Below, in pieces: positions 21,411 to 31,682 of a DNA stretch of 64,000 bases (its first letter is position 1; every line of letters begins with the position of its first letter). This DNA comes from Leptidea sinapis (Eukaryota > Arthropoda > Insecta > Lepidoptera > Pieridae): assembly GCF_905404315.1 (NCBI RefSeq), contig NC_066265.1, positions 27,862,501 to 27,926,500 on the forward strand, read 5' to 3'. The translations under genes and the position numbers were made by a program. The notes beneath the pieces are model-generated. The model saw nothing but the letters and a program-made list of their open reading frames with translations. It searched no databases and had not been told where the DNA came from.

Positions 21411-21564
21411 CTTACAAATTTTCGATCAGGTCACGTGTCCTGACGCGAGTTTGACATTTTATATCCCAAGAAAAGTGCTCAGCGCCGCTAAAGTATTTTC
21501 ACTTCAAATCAGGATATCGTTGTTTGGTATACAATACAGGCTATATACCAAACTATTTTTCCTA

Positions 21565-21660
21565 TTTCTGCCGTGAAGTTGTACTGTGCAAGCATTATTG
21601 TGTTTTGGTCTGAAGGGGGGTGTAGCTAGTGAAATTACTGGGCAAATTAGTTTACTCGTA
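21565..21660 (+). repeat. Repeat S partial copy (4)
   Basis: It covers only the middle of the family, from GCCGTGAAG to GAAATTACTGGGCAAATTAG, ending in a T-rich run. It lies 80 bp upstream of a fuller copy in the same orientation. Confidence 0.65.
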
Positions 21661-21742
21661 TTTTTTTTTAATATATATAATCTATATTTGTTTTTTAATA
21701 GTTAATTTAACATTTTTTTTTGTCTATCTCCGTTCATATTCA

Positions 21743-22038
21743 CCAGTGGGAGGCTCCTTTGCACAGGTTGCCGGCTAGATTATGGGTACCACAACGGTGC
21801 CTATTTACAAGCATTACTGTGTTTCGGTCTGAAGGGCGCCGTAGCTAGTGAAATTACTGGGCAAATGAGACTTAACATCTTATGTCTCAAGCTGACGAGC
21901 GTAATTGTAGTGCCGCTCAGAATTTTTGGGTATTTTAAGAATCCTTAGGGGCACTGCAGTGTAATGAGCAGGGCGTATCAATTACCATCAACTGAACGTC
22001 CTGCACGTCTGGTCCCTTACTGTCGATAAAAAAAACTA
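21743..22038 (+). repeat. Repeat S copy 5
   Basis: Nearly full length: CCAGTGGGAGGCTCCTTTGC at the head, GGCGCCGTAGCTAGTGAAAT in the middle, and a tail GTCCCTTACTGTCGATAAAA. A ~25 bp deletion removes the part read as CTGCCGTGAAGCAGTAATG in other copies. Confidence 0.8.
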
Positions 22039-23299
22039 GACACATTAATACCTAGTTGAAAGTGAGTCAAGTATTATTAATATTATTAAATCAAAAGAAT
22101 TAAGTGGTCATGATGAAATTAAATTATAAGTCAGACGAGAATATTTAAATTAATTAATTTGATTTAATAAGAAATTGTAAATGCGGTTTTTACTTCTTTA
22201 ATATATCTCAATACAAAACTATTTTGTAAGTATCCGGATCTCTACTCTGTGTTATAATATTACATTATTTACTTTATATTATATTGCATTCATCGGTGTA
22301 ACACAGTAATTAATTTGAATATTTTGGGATAAGTTACAGAAATTTATAAATTATTGTTATAGTCTGAAAAGTGTTTCTATCAATTTAATCCTCGTGTCAA
22401 TCAAATGTTTCATCAATGGCGTATGTGTAGATATTATAATTAATTATCTCAGAAAAATAAAAAACCTAGACATATTTAGTCAAAGTTTAGCAGAATTCAA
22501 GAATATTGTCAAAAAATAATATATTTGAAATTATATTTGAAAGACATAATATTGTAATAATTTTAAATGGTTTATGTATAGTTTAAAATTTTTCGTTTTT
22601 ATGTTCATGCTATATTCAGATACTAAAATTTTGTTACCTTAGTAAAAAGCATGCTGTGCACGCTATTAGTGAACTACACTACATATATGTAAATAAATAT
22701 ATATATATATATTGTATACTATATTATTTAATTCAAAATTTATTGTAGTTTGTTTATGTGAGTAAATAAATAAATAAATTCACATTTTGAAAAATTTTTT
22801 TGTAACACAAGCCTTGTCTTGCTGCTAAATTCTGAGTAAGGCATGAGCTTAGTATGTAGAATGTAAATGTTGGAATTAGCAGCGTAAAGCCACAGCTGTA
22901 TGCCATATGAGCACACGTACAAAGCGGTTTGTATATTTTAATACGACATCATCATATTTTTAATACTTAAAAATACTATTTATAGATAGTTTAAAAGCTG
23001 TTTTAAAGTTATTGCTAGTCAACTAGAAATACACTTGAAGATATAAGACAAAAGCAGTTATAAAATGGCATCTCACAAACCTTATGCGGACAGCCCATGA
23101 AAACATCAGAAGAAAATATAAGATTTCAATATGCGATTTCAGTAGTGGTTATAATATTTAAAATACCAAACTTTTTCGGATTTTGTCAGCTTTACAGATC
23201 GATTCGATTTTACTATCCTATTCTTTTTTAAATTATCAGTTAAGATATTACTAGTACGCCTCTTATAGGCTGCAAGTCCTAATCATCATCTGTTCATCA
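22039..23299. other. No gene seen; TA microsatellite near 22.70 kb
   Basis: AT-rich. A short (TA)n run lies at about 22697-22713. Open frames here are short and unrecognised. Confidence 0.5.
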
Positions 23300-23545
23300 T
23301 TCAAATCTTCGGACAGAATTTTTTCGAATTCTTTCCCTTACTGCTTTGACCGCCCTTTTCGTACGAACACTACGTGGACGGCCAGATCTTTTTTTGTCAC
23401 AAACAGAGGACGTCTCATTGTACCTATTAACCCCGGTACACCATACCATGCGAATGGAGAGTTTTAAAAATTGCATTTGGCTCCATACCTACTTTGTGTA
23501 ATGCAATCATAGCGATTCTGTTCTGCTTATCACCCCACTCTATTT
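23300..23545 (-). pseudogene. mariner-like transposase N-terminal fragment
   Basis: The minus strand reads AMIALHKVGMEPNAIFKTLH, a broken VYR segment, then CDKKRSGRPRSVRTKRAVKA and VRERIRKNSVRRFE, with stops and frame changes between them. This is the paired helix-turn-helix DNA-binding region with its GRPR linker of a Tc1/mariner transposase (maT/rosa-like type). It would bind the transposon ends. No catalytic part follows in the expected position. The fragment ends ~130 bp before the MITE at 23676. Confidence 0.65.
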
Positions 23546-23675
23546 TAATATCGCAAAATATTGTACATATATAGCGTATGCATTGTCGCCAAAATGAGAG
23601 AGCTCAATGAACAATCACGTAAAATCACAGATTCAATTTTTTTTTTAATTTTTTATTGAAATAGTCTTTATGACT

Positions 23676-24024
23676 CACGGACGAGTAAAAAAAAAGGACT
23701 CCGTGTCACCTTACATAACAGTGTAGCACTAAAACAAGCCGGTAAACGTGTAAATACATAGCCCCACGCACACACTTACGGCCAGCATTATGAGATTTGC
23801 CATCGTCTGTGACAGATCAGTTTGCGTCGCAATAAAATATTTTAAAAATGCCGTAGTGCGTTGTGAAAAATTGTAAAAACAATACTATAAAAGTATTTGT
23901 GGATATATGATTATTTAAGGGAGAAAATATTGTGTAACTGGTATACCCCGTAACCGCACACACACTAGCATAAAGGTGCTTGCTAATATCACGGCGCGGA
24001 GTCCTTCTTTTTTACTAGTCCGTG
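23676..24024. mobile_element. 349 bp MITE with ~28 bp inverted ends (CACGGAC)
   Basis: CACGGACGAGTAAAAAAA plus AGGACTCCG at the left pairs with CGGAGTCCTT plus TTTTTTACTAGTCCGTG at the right, with few mismatches. The interior is non-coding. I could not define a target duplication, so the superfamily is open. Confidence 0.7.
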
Positions 24025-25809
24025 GCCAAACTAAGTATAATATTCTCATCAGTATAAATTAAACGCACAATCAAAGTGGAAAATCGCGGCTGCTTGACAG
24101 TGCATCTTAATTTGTTTGTTTAGTTAGTTACTTATTGTTAAAATTTCGTAACAAAGGAAGCACAGTTTCTCTACACTTGCAATCAAATTTATTCAGACAG
24201 TTTTAGAAAATGTTTATGAATCTTTTGTTTTTGCCTACTGCAGAAAAGATGGAGGTTCGACGGTATTTTTTTCTTGTAATTTGAATCATTGTTAGTTTTA
24301 TTGATTAGGGTACAAATCAAAGTGTGCTAAAATCATAGTATTTATCATAGTATCAAACCTTTAACGTACGTCTAACCTTTTTATTTATTATATTTGAGCT
24401 ATTTAATTTACATTTATGCTATTGCACGGCGTTGCCACAGCCAAGTCGAGTAAAAACAAGCTGTACGGCCGTACCGCCATACCATCCTTTTCTCGAAGCA
24501 GTTCAGATCATTTTTGACCCCCTATAACTACGTTGTGGATAAAATGATATGTCTGAATTCTGTAACCAAGCAGGCATTTTATAAACACGGTGTATTTAAA
24601 ATTTTATTGAATTTGAACAGTAGTTTAAGAATTATAACTAGTCAAAGTGTCTTAAATGTCACTCACAGACTGACTGACTGACCGATCATCAAACGTTTAA
24701 GGCACTTGTAGTAGATATAGAAGTTTCAAATTTATAATTACAATAAGCGTTAAATGTATAAATCAAAAAACATACACTTTTTATTTTTATTATTAAAAAG
24801 ATAATGTATCTCACAACTAATACATACTATACTATCTATTCATTTAAAACATAAAATATTTTCAATATTAATATGGTCAATATAAGATGTTGTTAGGTTA
24901 GCTAATTACGGTATAACAAATAGAGAAGGTCCCTTTATGAGGGACTAAATTAATTGACCGAGTTGGTATTACATAGATCACATTGAACTTTTCACTAAAT
25001 CCATTCAATTTCACTAATAAGATATACACAGTGCTAATGTTGCACAACACGTCAGCTGTATAGCTACAGATATACTGCTATAAGCATTTCGGTGACGCGA
25101 ACAAACGAGATCTCACCCATCCAAAAAGTGTATCACTATATATATTTATATTCATTTTTTTATTATCTTATCGCATGAAGCCATAAGTTTTTTTTCTACC
25201 AAAAACTGCCAAACGCGGCTAAAAAAGTTTTCACTTCAAAAGTTAACCAAAGTTTGAAGCGACACAAAATGGCATTAAATTATAATTGCGGAAATGTCAA
25301 GTTGAACGGCTGTTGTCATATTAATACGTCGGACAGCTGGCTATTGCCGGATACTCCAGAAATAGCACAAACTTCCAGCTTAACAGGTGGCACTTTCTAA
25401 TATGCATCATGTAATTAAGCCGAGAATGATCATGGAAGCCACTACCCGTGAATGACTGTATGATTCAATTGCTTCTAAATTAGATTAGTTCAAGTTTAGC
25501 TTATTTCTCTCGCAGTTATATAAAGCTATTCTCCCACTTAATTAAATATTTACATATTATTTCAACAAATGTGTTTGTTAATATGTAGCTCAACAAGCTT
25601 GCGATAGACAGATAGTGGAGAATTTCCCTGATCAAATCTGCAAAGAAAAATTAAAACTTAATTTAGATTATAGACACAGAGAGTTTGGGAAAGAAAAATT
25701 TGCATGGAGAGGACATAACGCAATTTTTTACCTTAATCCAAATTTATTTATAGACATCAACAATAAAAATATCCATAATTATCAGATTATTATTTTTTTA
25801 TTGAAGAGG
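24025..25809. other. No gene seen; GACT microsatellite near 24.67 kb
   Basis: Long AT-rich stretch. A short (GACT)n run lies at about 24668-24683. The open frame at 25615-25842 runs into a LINE-E tail and shows no domain. Confidence 0.5.
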
Positions 25810-26195
25810 AGGAGGAGACAAACGAGCGCACGGTTCACCTGATTTTAAACGATCAACATGGCCCACATTCTCTTGCAACACCAGAGGAACACCAGCAGCG
25901 TTGCTGGCCTTTAAGGTATGTGCGCTTTTTTTTGAATGTACCCATTTCGTATCGTCCCGAAAACGCCGCACAAGGAAGCTCATTCCACAGCTTGGTTGTA
26001 CGTGGAAGAAAGTTCCTTGTAAACCGCACTATGGAGGACCGCACATGCAGATGGTAGAGATGATATTTTTATTTGTGGCGTGTCGTGCGAAAGTGGATTT
26101 CGGCCGCAGGAATCAGGTGAAACAGGTCCTAGGAACACGCCCCGTGATAGATGCGGATGAAGACAAAGAATGAAGCGGGTTATATTTGGAGATCA
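25810..26195 (-). mobile_element. LINE-E 3' end (minus strand, diverged)
   Basis: Reverse reading gives SSIVRFTRNFLPRTTKLWNE, LPCAAFSGRYEMGTFKK and the end CGTTTAAAATCAGGTGAACC. Further 5', at 26060-26180, are remnants of the FYRIYHGEC region. Small indels in the run of T at 25926-25934 shift the frame. Confidence 0.8.
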
Positions 26196-26330
26196 TGAAA
26201 AGGCATTACTGACGGGGGTCCACTGACTGCTCGTGTTTTTTTAATAGTCCTAATCTTTCATTACATAATAAACACAAGCCCAAAATATCGTCCTGCTTTA
26301 AAGCATCAATTTTTTATTTTTTTTATACAT

Positions 26331-26512
26331 TTAATGAAAATAAGGGACCAGACGAGCAGGACGTTCAGCTGATGCTAATTGATACGCTCTGCCCATTACA
26401 ATGCAGTGCCGCTCGGGATTAGGAAAAACTCAAAAATTCTGAGCGGCACTGAAATTGCGTCAACACCTAGAGACATAAGATATTAAGTCTCATTTGCCCA
26501 GTAATTTATTTT
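26331..26512 (-). repeat. Repeat S copy 6, tail half
   Basis: Reversed copy covering the tail (AATGAAAATAAGGGACCAGA) to the ATTTGCCCAGTAATTT segment. The head half is absent. Confidence 0.75.
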
Positions 26513-26917
26513 TTGTTTAAATGCGGTCTTTCGGCTTTATCTATAAAAACCCATATAATGGAAAAGAAAGCTACTGAATTTATTTAATAATATGGAAGTG
26601 GACGTTAAATGCGCCATAACTTATTGACAGTCAGTAAATAGATTCCTAAAACTTTTTATTGAATTTGAGTGATATAAACATTTAGCTTGGGAGAACTTTA
26701 TTCACAGTTGTAATAGAAACTTCGTTCTGGAATAAAATGACGTAAACTATCAATCTGCCATAACGGCATGAACGAAACTGTCGAACAACGACTATACATC
26801 AATTGTATAAATTAGTCAGTCGATATTTGCAGTTAATAAATTAAGGAATTCTCTTTGTGTCATAATTATATAGGTTCAACAAAACTCATAAATTGTTAGT
26901 TGTTTATTAAAATAAAT
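26513..26917. other. No gene seen
   Basis: AT-rich spacer. Confidence 0.5.
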
Positions 26918-27108
26918 AATCACGTTGTCCTATACACACGTGTTAAATTTGAAAAATCGGTCCAGCCATTTAGGAGGTAGTTCAATTGTGAATCTAAACC
27001 ATCCTCGAATCCACTTGAACACACACATAAAATTTCATTCAAATCGATCCTGCCGTTTAGGAGGAGTTCACTGTCAACACACGTACAGAAGAATTATATA
27101 TTTAAAGA
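26918..27108 (-). mobile_element. Helitron-like element, 3' end lost
   Basis: The minus strand starts TCTTTAAATATATAATTCTT at 27108 after a host A and contains GGTTTAGATTCACAATTG and AATCGGTCCAGCC-type repeats in reverse. It corresponds to the element at 47.03-47.33 kb. The terminal hairpin and CTAG are missing, and the element stops at ACGTTGTCCTATACACACG. Confidence 0.5.
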
Positions 27109-27529
27109 TATGATATACAAAAATATGTTCAAAAGTAGAGTAGTTTCTAACATTGAAAGCAAGGATTTGTTTGAAATAATACCTACTTGGAATAGCGTAA
27201 GTATAACTATGTTACCGCGATTTTCTACGATGCTCTTGAACATTTTACCTCTGTAATATACATTTAAAATTGTTTTAGTTCCAGGTATTGTAGAGCATTA
27301 AAGCTACTAGGTACATTAAACAGTAAAGGGTTCTTAGTTGATTTCCTGCAGGGTACTAAGCACTTTATCAATATTTGGTTATTTTTATGAAGTGAAACCG
27401 CGTTCGACATTTTTGCGATGGGAAAAAACCCTTTAATGTAATTTTTAAGTAGTATTTTAAAATAATGAATAAAAAAACAAGTATTTCCTGCAATAAAATA
27501 TTTCATGACTATTCAAATAATTGTGTGAG
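27109..27529. other. No gene seen
   Basis: AT-rich spacer. The minus-strand open frame at 27264-27506 is unrecognised. Confidence 0.5.
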
Positions 27530-27775
27530 TGTGTGTGTGTGTATGGGAAAATCGGTCGCGGGATACCTCGTAGGACATTCGTCGACCAAATTTGGGACGT
27601 ATTAAAAACGAAAAGGTCCGAAGCACATGGAACCGGCGAGCATGTATGAAAAGAAGTGTGTGAGGTTTGTTAGAATGCAGGAAGCAACTGGCGTTCTATT
27701 CTCTTTATTTCTAATCTCTGTCTACCCCGACTGGAAAAGGGCGTTAGTGTGTGTACTGTGTGTGTCAAAAAATAC
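27530..27775 (+). mobile_element. LINE-G-type C-terminal fragment, worn
   Basis: The plus strand reads KIGRGIPRRTFVDQIWDVLK, matching GRGRSRRTFQDQIRDVLKKG of the 17.5 kb copy. The rest is frameshifted. The expected end (SLCLPRLEKG in this copy, against SAYPYGKEA) is followed by a TGTG-rich stretch. Confidence 0.55.
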
Positions 27776-27794
27776 AAACTTATTTGTTCAAGTT

Positions 27795-28005
27795 TAAGTT
27801 TCTGTCAAAGAGGATGTAAGAGTAATAAGAGGCGGTACTGCATAAGTAAAAATTTAAATTTAGTACAGCAGGAAACGTGCCGTAATTTGACATTAGTTTG
27901 AAATAGTAGTGTTTACAGTGTGGCGATGGGCGACGAAATATAATCCGGCTAAGTTTGAAAGCGAACAATTGCTTAAACTATAGTGGATTCCGGCTATCTC
28001 CGTTT
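27795..28005 (+). repeat. Repeat M copy 1
   Basis: One of at least five copies (also 28.32, 28.77, 30.99 and 33.60 kb). Shared phrases are CAAAGAGGATGTAA at the start, GGCTAAGTTTGAAAGCGAAC in the middle and TAGCCGTCATCTG toward the end. It is non-coding; the class is unknown. Confidence 0.65.
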
Positions 28006-28324
28006 TTTACAAGATAATAGCCGTCATCTGGCAATCCATCAATTTAGTTTAGCTAGGCTGATTTCTGTCGGCACTCCCAGAGTGACACTGGTTTTTATAA
28101 AGTTATTTTTATCTATTATGAAGGAATATTAAATGAAATAGCATTTGTACTATCCAGTAAGATAGTATATTTCCATTAGGGAGTGGCATTGAGATGCCGT
28201 GCATATTTATGATTCTCTCCAATGTTCGAGGATGGAATATAAGTGATCAGAAACACATCATCCATCTAGTAACGTCAAATGATTGCGTGATAATATCGGA
28301 CATAAGAAGTATATATTCTCATTC

Positions 28325-28388
28325 GCACGGTAGATGTGTTTTTATTAACCAAAGAGGATGTAAATACTATGTTATAAGAGGCGGGATT
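28325..28388 (+). repeat. Repeat M copy 2, left end only
   Basis: CCAAAGAGGATGTAAATACT followed by ATAAGAGGCGGGATTGCTTG. It is interrupted by repeat K from about 28389, and another M segment follows at 28770. Confidence 0.6.
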
Positions 28389-28740
28389 GCTTGCAGTGAT
28401 TTGAAATATAATAAAATTTGAAAAACAAAATTTTATGAACGATGCGGGACTCGAACCCACGACCTTCGGCGTGCCGGTGCTCTAACCAACTGAGCCAACC
28501 GTTCGAGTAACGTATCGCTATAAAATCTTGTTTGCTTTGTTCAACTCTCAGGTTGTGGCTTCATCTACAGGATCTACTTTACAGTTGATAGCCTACTCAA
28601 CCCCAATATTTGCATATTAGGAAATTGACTTGAGAGATCGCTCTTATAAATCGTGTTATGTTATTTTGTTTAAAGTGATAGCCCTCACTTCTAGGATTAT
28701 ACACAAATAAAATTTGAAAAATAAAATTTTATGAACGATG
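28389..28740 (-). repeat. Repeat K, best copy, containing a tRNA-like promoter region
   Basis: The reverse strand runs from GTGATAGCCCTCAC-type ends (28675-28690) through CCACAACCTGAGAGTTGA and a tRNA-like segment (28503-28441) to an A/T-rich end. A phrase, AAAATTTTATGAACGATGC, occurs on both sides (28426-28445 and 28723-28742), so part of the element is duplicated. The tRNA-like region argues for a pol III transcribed, SINE-like origin. Confidence 0.6.
28447..28497 (-). promoter_or_regulatory. tRNA-like pol III split promoter in repeat K
   Basis: On the minus strand, box A TGGCTCAGTTGG (28497-28486) and box B GGTTCGAGTCC (28457-28447) both match the tRNA-type consensus. The distance between them suits an internal pol III promoter. 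I do not see a full tRNA cloverleaf, so I do not call a tRNA gene. Confidence 0.6.
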
Positions 28741-28771
28741 CCGAGGGTTATCACTTTAAAAAAAATAACAT
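28648..28771. repeat. Long inverted repeat formed by two repeat K ends
   Basis: TTTAAAGTGATAGCCCTCAC near 28669-28688 faces its near reverse complement GAGGGTTATCACTTTAAA near 28744-28761, flanked by GTTATTTT and AAAATAAC. The 55 bp between is A/T rich. Confidence 0.65.
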
Positions 28772-29000
28772 ATTGATTTGACATATGTTTGAGATAGTAT
28801 TGATTAAAATATCGCGATTGGTCATGAAGTATAGTCCGGCTAAGTTTGAAAGCGAGCAGTTGTTTAACACATAGTGGATTTCGTCTATCTCCGTTTTTTA
28901 TAAGATTATAGACGTCATCTGTCAAACTATCAATGATTGCACGTTTCATACAATCGAGTGAATCGCTTTGTTCTTGAAGAGTTTCGCTAAGATGTTATTA
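28770..29000 (+). repeat. Repeat M copy 3
   Basis: It resumes at TTGATTTGACATATGTTTGA and contains GGCTAAGTTTGAAAGCGAGC and GCACGTTTCATACAATCGAG, then GAGTTTCGCTA. With the 28325-28388 piece it may be one M copy into which K inserted. Confidence 0.65.
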
Positions 29001-29384
29001 ACAGCGAATTGTGATAGGAAAGGTTAAAAAAATATAAGGCAGATAAAAGTGAAGAAATTAAAGAGAAAGAACGTGTCTGGTCGGGCAAGTGATACAGAAG
29101 CCTTTATTGTTAGAATACCTTTCTCTGGTTTTTGTTTGCCGTATGTGAATGAAGCCTTATATTATAAGAGGGGGCACGTGATAGAAAGTGGTCAGGGGAG
29201 TGGCTACCCGTGGACATCCGCAGCACCAGGGGTCTTGACCCCTCTTGATTACTCTTGAGTAATCTTGAGGGTCTCTAACTCCCTGAGTGTCAGTTTGGGA
29301 AAACTGCAGAAAGTTTCCATTCCTAAACCCAAAAACGAATTAAGTCATTTGAATGCGGTTTCATTGATATATAATAAAATATAT
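29001..29384. other. No gene seen; small LINE-tail-like phrase
   Basis: The open frame at 29049-29258 is not recognised. Its end contains CCGTGGACATCCGCAGCACC, also present near 5178, where it is part of an old LINE-E-type copy, so this is probably a short LINE remnant. Confidence 0.4.
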
Positions 29385-29640
29385 ATAATAAATATTGACA
29401 ACTTTTACACAAATTATCTTGCCCCAAACTAGGCATAGCCTGTACTATGGGTAGAAGACAACGATATATTTAATACAATATACTTACTTAAACATACATA
29501 AATACATTTAAACATCCATGACTCGGAAACAAACATCCAAATTCATCATATAAATGATTACACCAACCGGGATCGAACCCGGGACCTCTAGCTTAGTAGT
29601 CAGGGTCACTAACCATTCAGCTATGTGGGTCGTCATACTG
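29385..29640 (-). mobile_element. tRNA-derived SINE, full length
   Basis: The minus strand begins with GACGACCCACATAGCTGAAT and a tRNA-like head with box B GGTTCGATCCC. It continues with ATGTTTGTTTCCGAGTCATG and TTGGGGCAAGATAATTTGTG and ends in a tail that merges with AT-rich sequence near 29385. Confidence 0.8.
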
Positions 29641-30399
29641 TAGCAAGATCCGTGTAACATTTGGTTTTAATGCTATTCCTACCACCATACACGATTTTTT
29701 TAATTCCTATCTATCGCCGTTCATATTCATTTTTGCTTTTTTTAGAACATAGGCTTTGTAATTTTTATTTTGTCAAACACAATCGAAGCGTTAATATAAG
29801 CAACACACTTTTTTACTTAGCAGTAGTGTTTAAGGGTTGAATTAATTTCATTGATTCATTTTGATATGTCAATAATTAACGAAACTACAAGTTTTGAAGT
29901 TTGTAGAATTGGACCATAATTTTTCTAATACGTATCATTGAACGTAATAAAACATAAGTATTTATGCAAAGCTGATACAATTTAATACAAATTTGTACAT
30001 TGCATCTTTTATTGCCTATCAGTGTATCAGAAACTAAACAGTCAGAAAAAAATACTTATACAATAAATAATATCGTCAGTAACACATTTTCAAAACGTTA
30101 TTCGAATAGAAATATTTGCGATGTTTATTTAGACATCTATTTCTGTGAGCCGACTTGGGTGGCTCGCTCGTAAATCAACACAATTTGTTCCGAGAAATTG
30201 ACTGACGGTTTGTAAATTATGAAAAATGTGAAGCGACCGAATAAATATTGAAGTATTTTATGTCTTTCTCTCTGCCAACAAAATTTAAACACAATGTTTA
30301 ATGTGGAAGCCATAGATAAATATTATTGGAGGTGTAATTAGCAGTTATAGTTATTTATATATCAATCTCAGTATTTACTGATCATACTAATATTAGTTG
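29641..30399. other. No gene seen
   Basis: AT-rich spacer. Confidence 0.5.
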
Positions 30400-30595
30400 T
30401 ATTTTATAGATCCAGATGATTATATAGAAGGTTGTCAGAATGGCTGAATGACAAAAGCTTTCGTGAGACATAAGTAATCGCGAATCCACTCCACTCACCA
30501 CGATGAAAGACCTCCGAATGGTCTGAAATTAGTCAGTACCAACACCGATAGACCGTGAGTACAGCCGTGTTAGTAAATAAATAAATAAAACAAAA
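30400..30595 (+). repeat. Possible LINE 3' tail with TAAA repeats
   Basis: GC-richer phrase (CAACACCGATAGACCGTGAG, then ACAGCCGTGTT) followed directly by AAATAAATAAATAAA. This looks like a CR1-type 3' end. No coding part is recognisable. Confidence 0.35.
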
Positions 30596-30984
30596 GCTTC
30601 TATCAAAATATCATATCAGAAATTATGATATTTGAGCATATAAGATTTTTAAGACCGAACAAATATAGATTCCAATTCACTTTGTTTATTCCAATATGTT
30701 TTTTCTCTCTTAAGGCTGTTATTATTACAAATTGCTTATCTGTAAATATGTTATTAAAAGATCAATTTCGATAATATTATTTCATTCATTTTCCGAACAC
30801 CTCTGAAGAACAAAGAAATTTGATTTGACATCTATTCTAATATCAGTCGAAATGAAGACGTTTAGTTCGAAATTAATTATTAATATCAATTTGGAAACAA
30901 AATTTGACAAATGTTGCACATTAGTAAGATATCGATCGATAAAATATACTGCGACAGCTGCCAGAAAACTTTTCATTACCGCCA
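30596..30984. other. No gene seen
   Basis: AT-rich. Short overlapping open frames on both strands at 30782-31010 are unrecognised. Confidence 0.5.
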
Positions 30985-31300
30985 TCAAAGAGGATGTAAG
31001 TACTACGTAATAAGAGAACGGACTCCCTAAGTAAAGATTTAAAGTTAGTTTAGTATGAATCGTGTAGTTTTATATCAAATAAGTTTGAAATAGTAGTAAT
31101 TACAGTACCGCGATTGGTCACGAAGTATAATCCAGCTAAGTTTGAAAGCGAACAGTTGCTAAAAACGTGGTGGATTTCGGCCTCCTTTTTTTACGTCAAG
31201 ATTATAGCCGTCATCTGTCAATCTATCAATGACTGTACGTTTCATACAATCGAGTGAATCACTTTTTTCTTTGAGAGTTTCGCTAGACTGACCGCCATTG
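30985..31300 (+). repeat. Repeat M copy 4
   Basis: The most complete plus-strand copy: CAAAGAGGATGTAAGTACTA, GGTCACGAAGTATAATCCAG, AGTTTGAAAGCGAACAGTTG, ACGTTTCATACAATCGAGTG, ending GAGAGTTTCGCTAGACTG. Confidence 0.7.
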
Positions 31301-31414
31301 CCGGTTAAAATTTATGGTAATCATATTATGCACCATGGAGGCTTATGATATGTAAGATGATAAAGTAGTATAAGTAACTGTACATAATTATGAATTAAAA
31401 CACACATATATATA

Positions 31415-31682
31415 GACAACCTGTATAGCCGAGTGGTTAGCGATCCTACCTTTAGTAGGTAGGTTAGAGGTCCCGGGTTCGAATCCCGGTAGATGCAAGC
31501 ATTTATATGATGAATATAGATGTTTGTTTCCGAGTCATGGATGTTTAAATGTATTTATGTATGTTTATATGAATATATGTATGTTTAAGTAAGTATATTG
31601 TATTAAATGTATCATTATCTTGTAACCCATAACATAGGCTATATATGCTTAACTTGGGGCAAGATAATATGTGTAAAAAGTG
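31415..31682 (+). mobile_element. tRNA-derived SINE, plus-strand copy
   Basis: The head at 31415-31495 has both pol III boxes. The body has GTTTGTTTCCGAGTCATGGA and (TATG)-rich sequence. The 3' part reads GGCTATATATGCTTAACTTG followed by GGGCAAGATAATATGTG. It meets a 5'-truncated LINE-B copy directly at about 31682. Confidence 0.8.
31426..31486 (+). promoter_or_regulatory. Internal pol III promoter of the SINE
   Basis: Box A TAGCCGAGTGG at 31426-31436 and box B GGTTCGAATCC at 31476-31486 agree fully with tRNA-type consensus, so this copy could still be transcribed. The acceptor-stem halves do not pair as in a real tRNA. Confidence 0.7.

Noticed and set aside
23676..24024. mariner MITE mobilised by the transposase fragment next to it
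   Set aside because: The CACGGAC ends are not typical mariner ends, and no TA duplication flanks them; proximity to the mariner fragment at 23.3-23.55 kb is probably coincidence.
28441..28503. tRNA gene on the minus strand
   Set aside because: Good box A and box B and GAGCACCGGCACGCC-like middle, but it is embedded in repeat K, and I could not form a complete cloverleaf with acceptor stem.
31427..31492. tRNA gene on the plus strand
   Set aside because: Both pol III boxes are present, but the sequence continues into the SINE body, and the acceptor-stem ends do not pair. The same head occurs at 29.6 and 48.8 kb.
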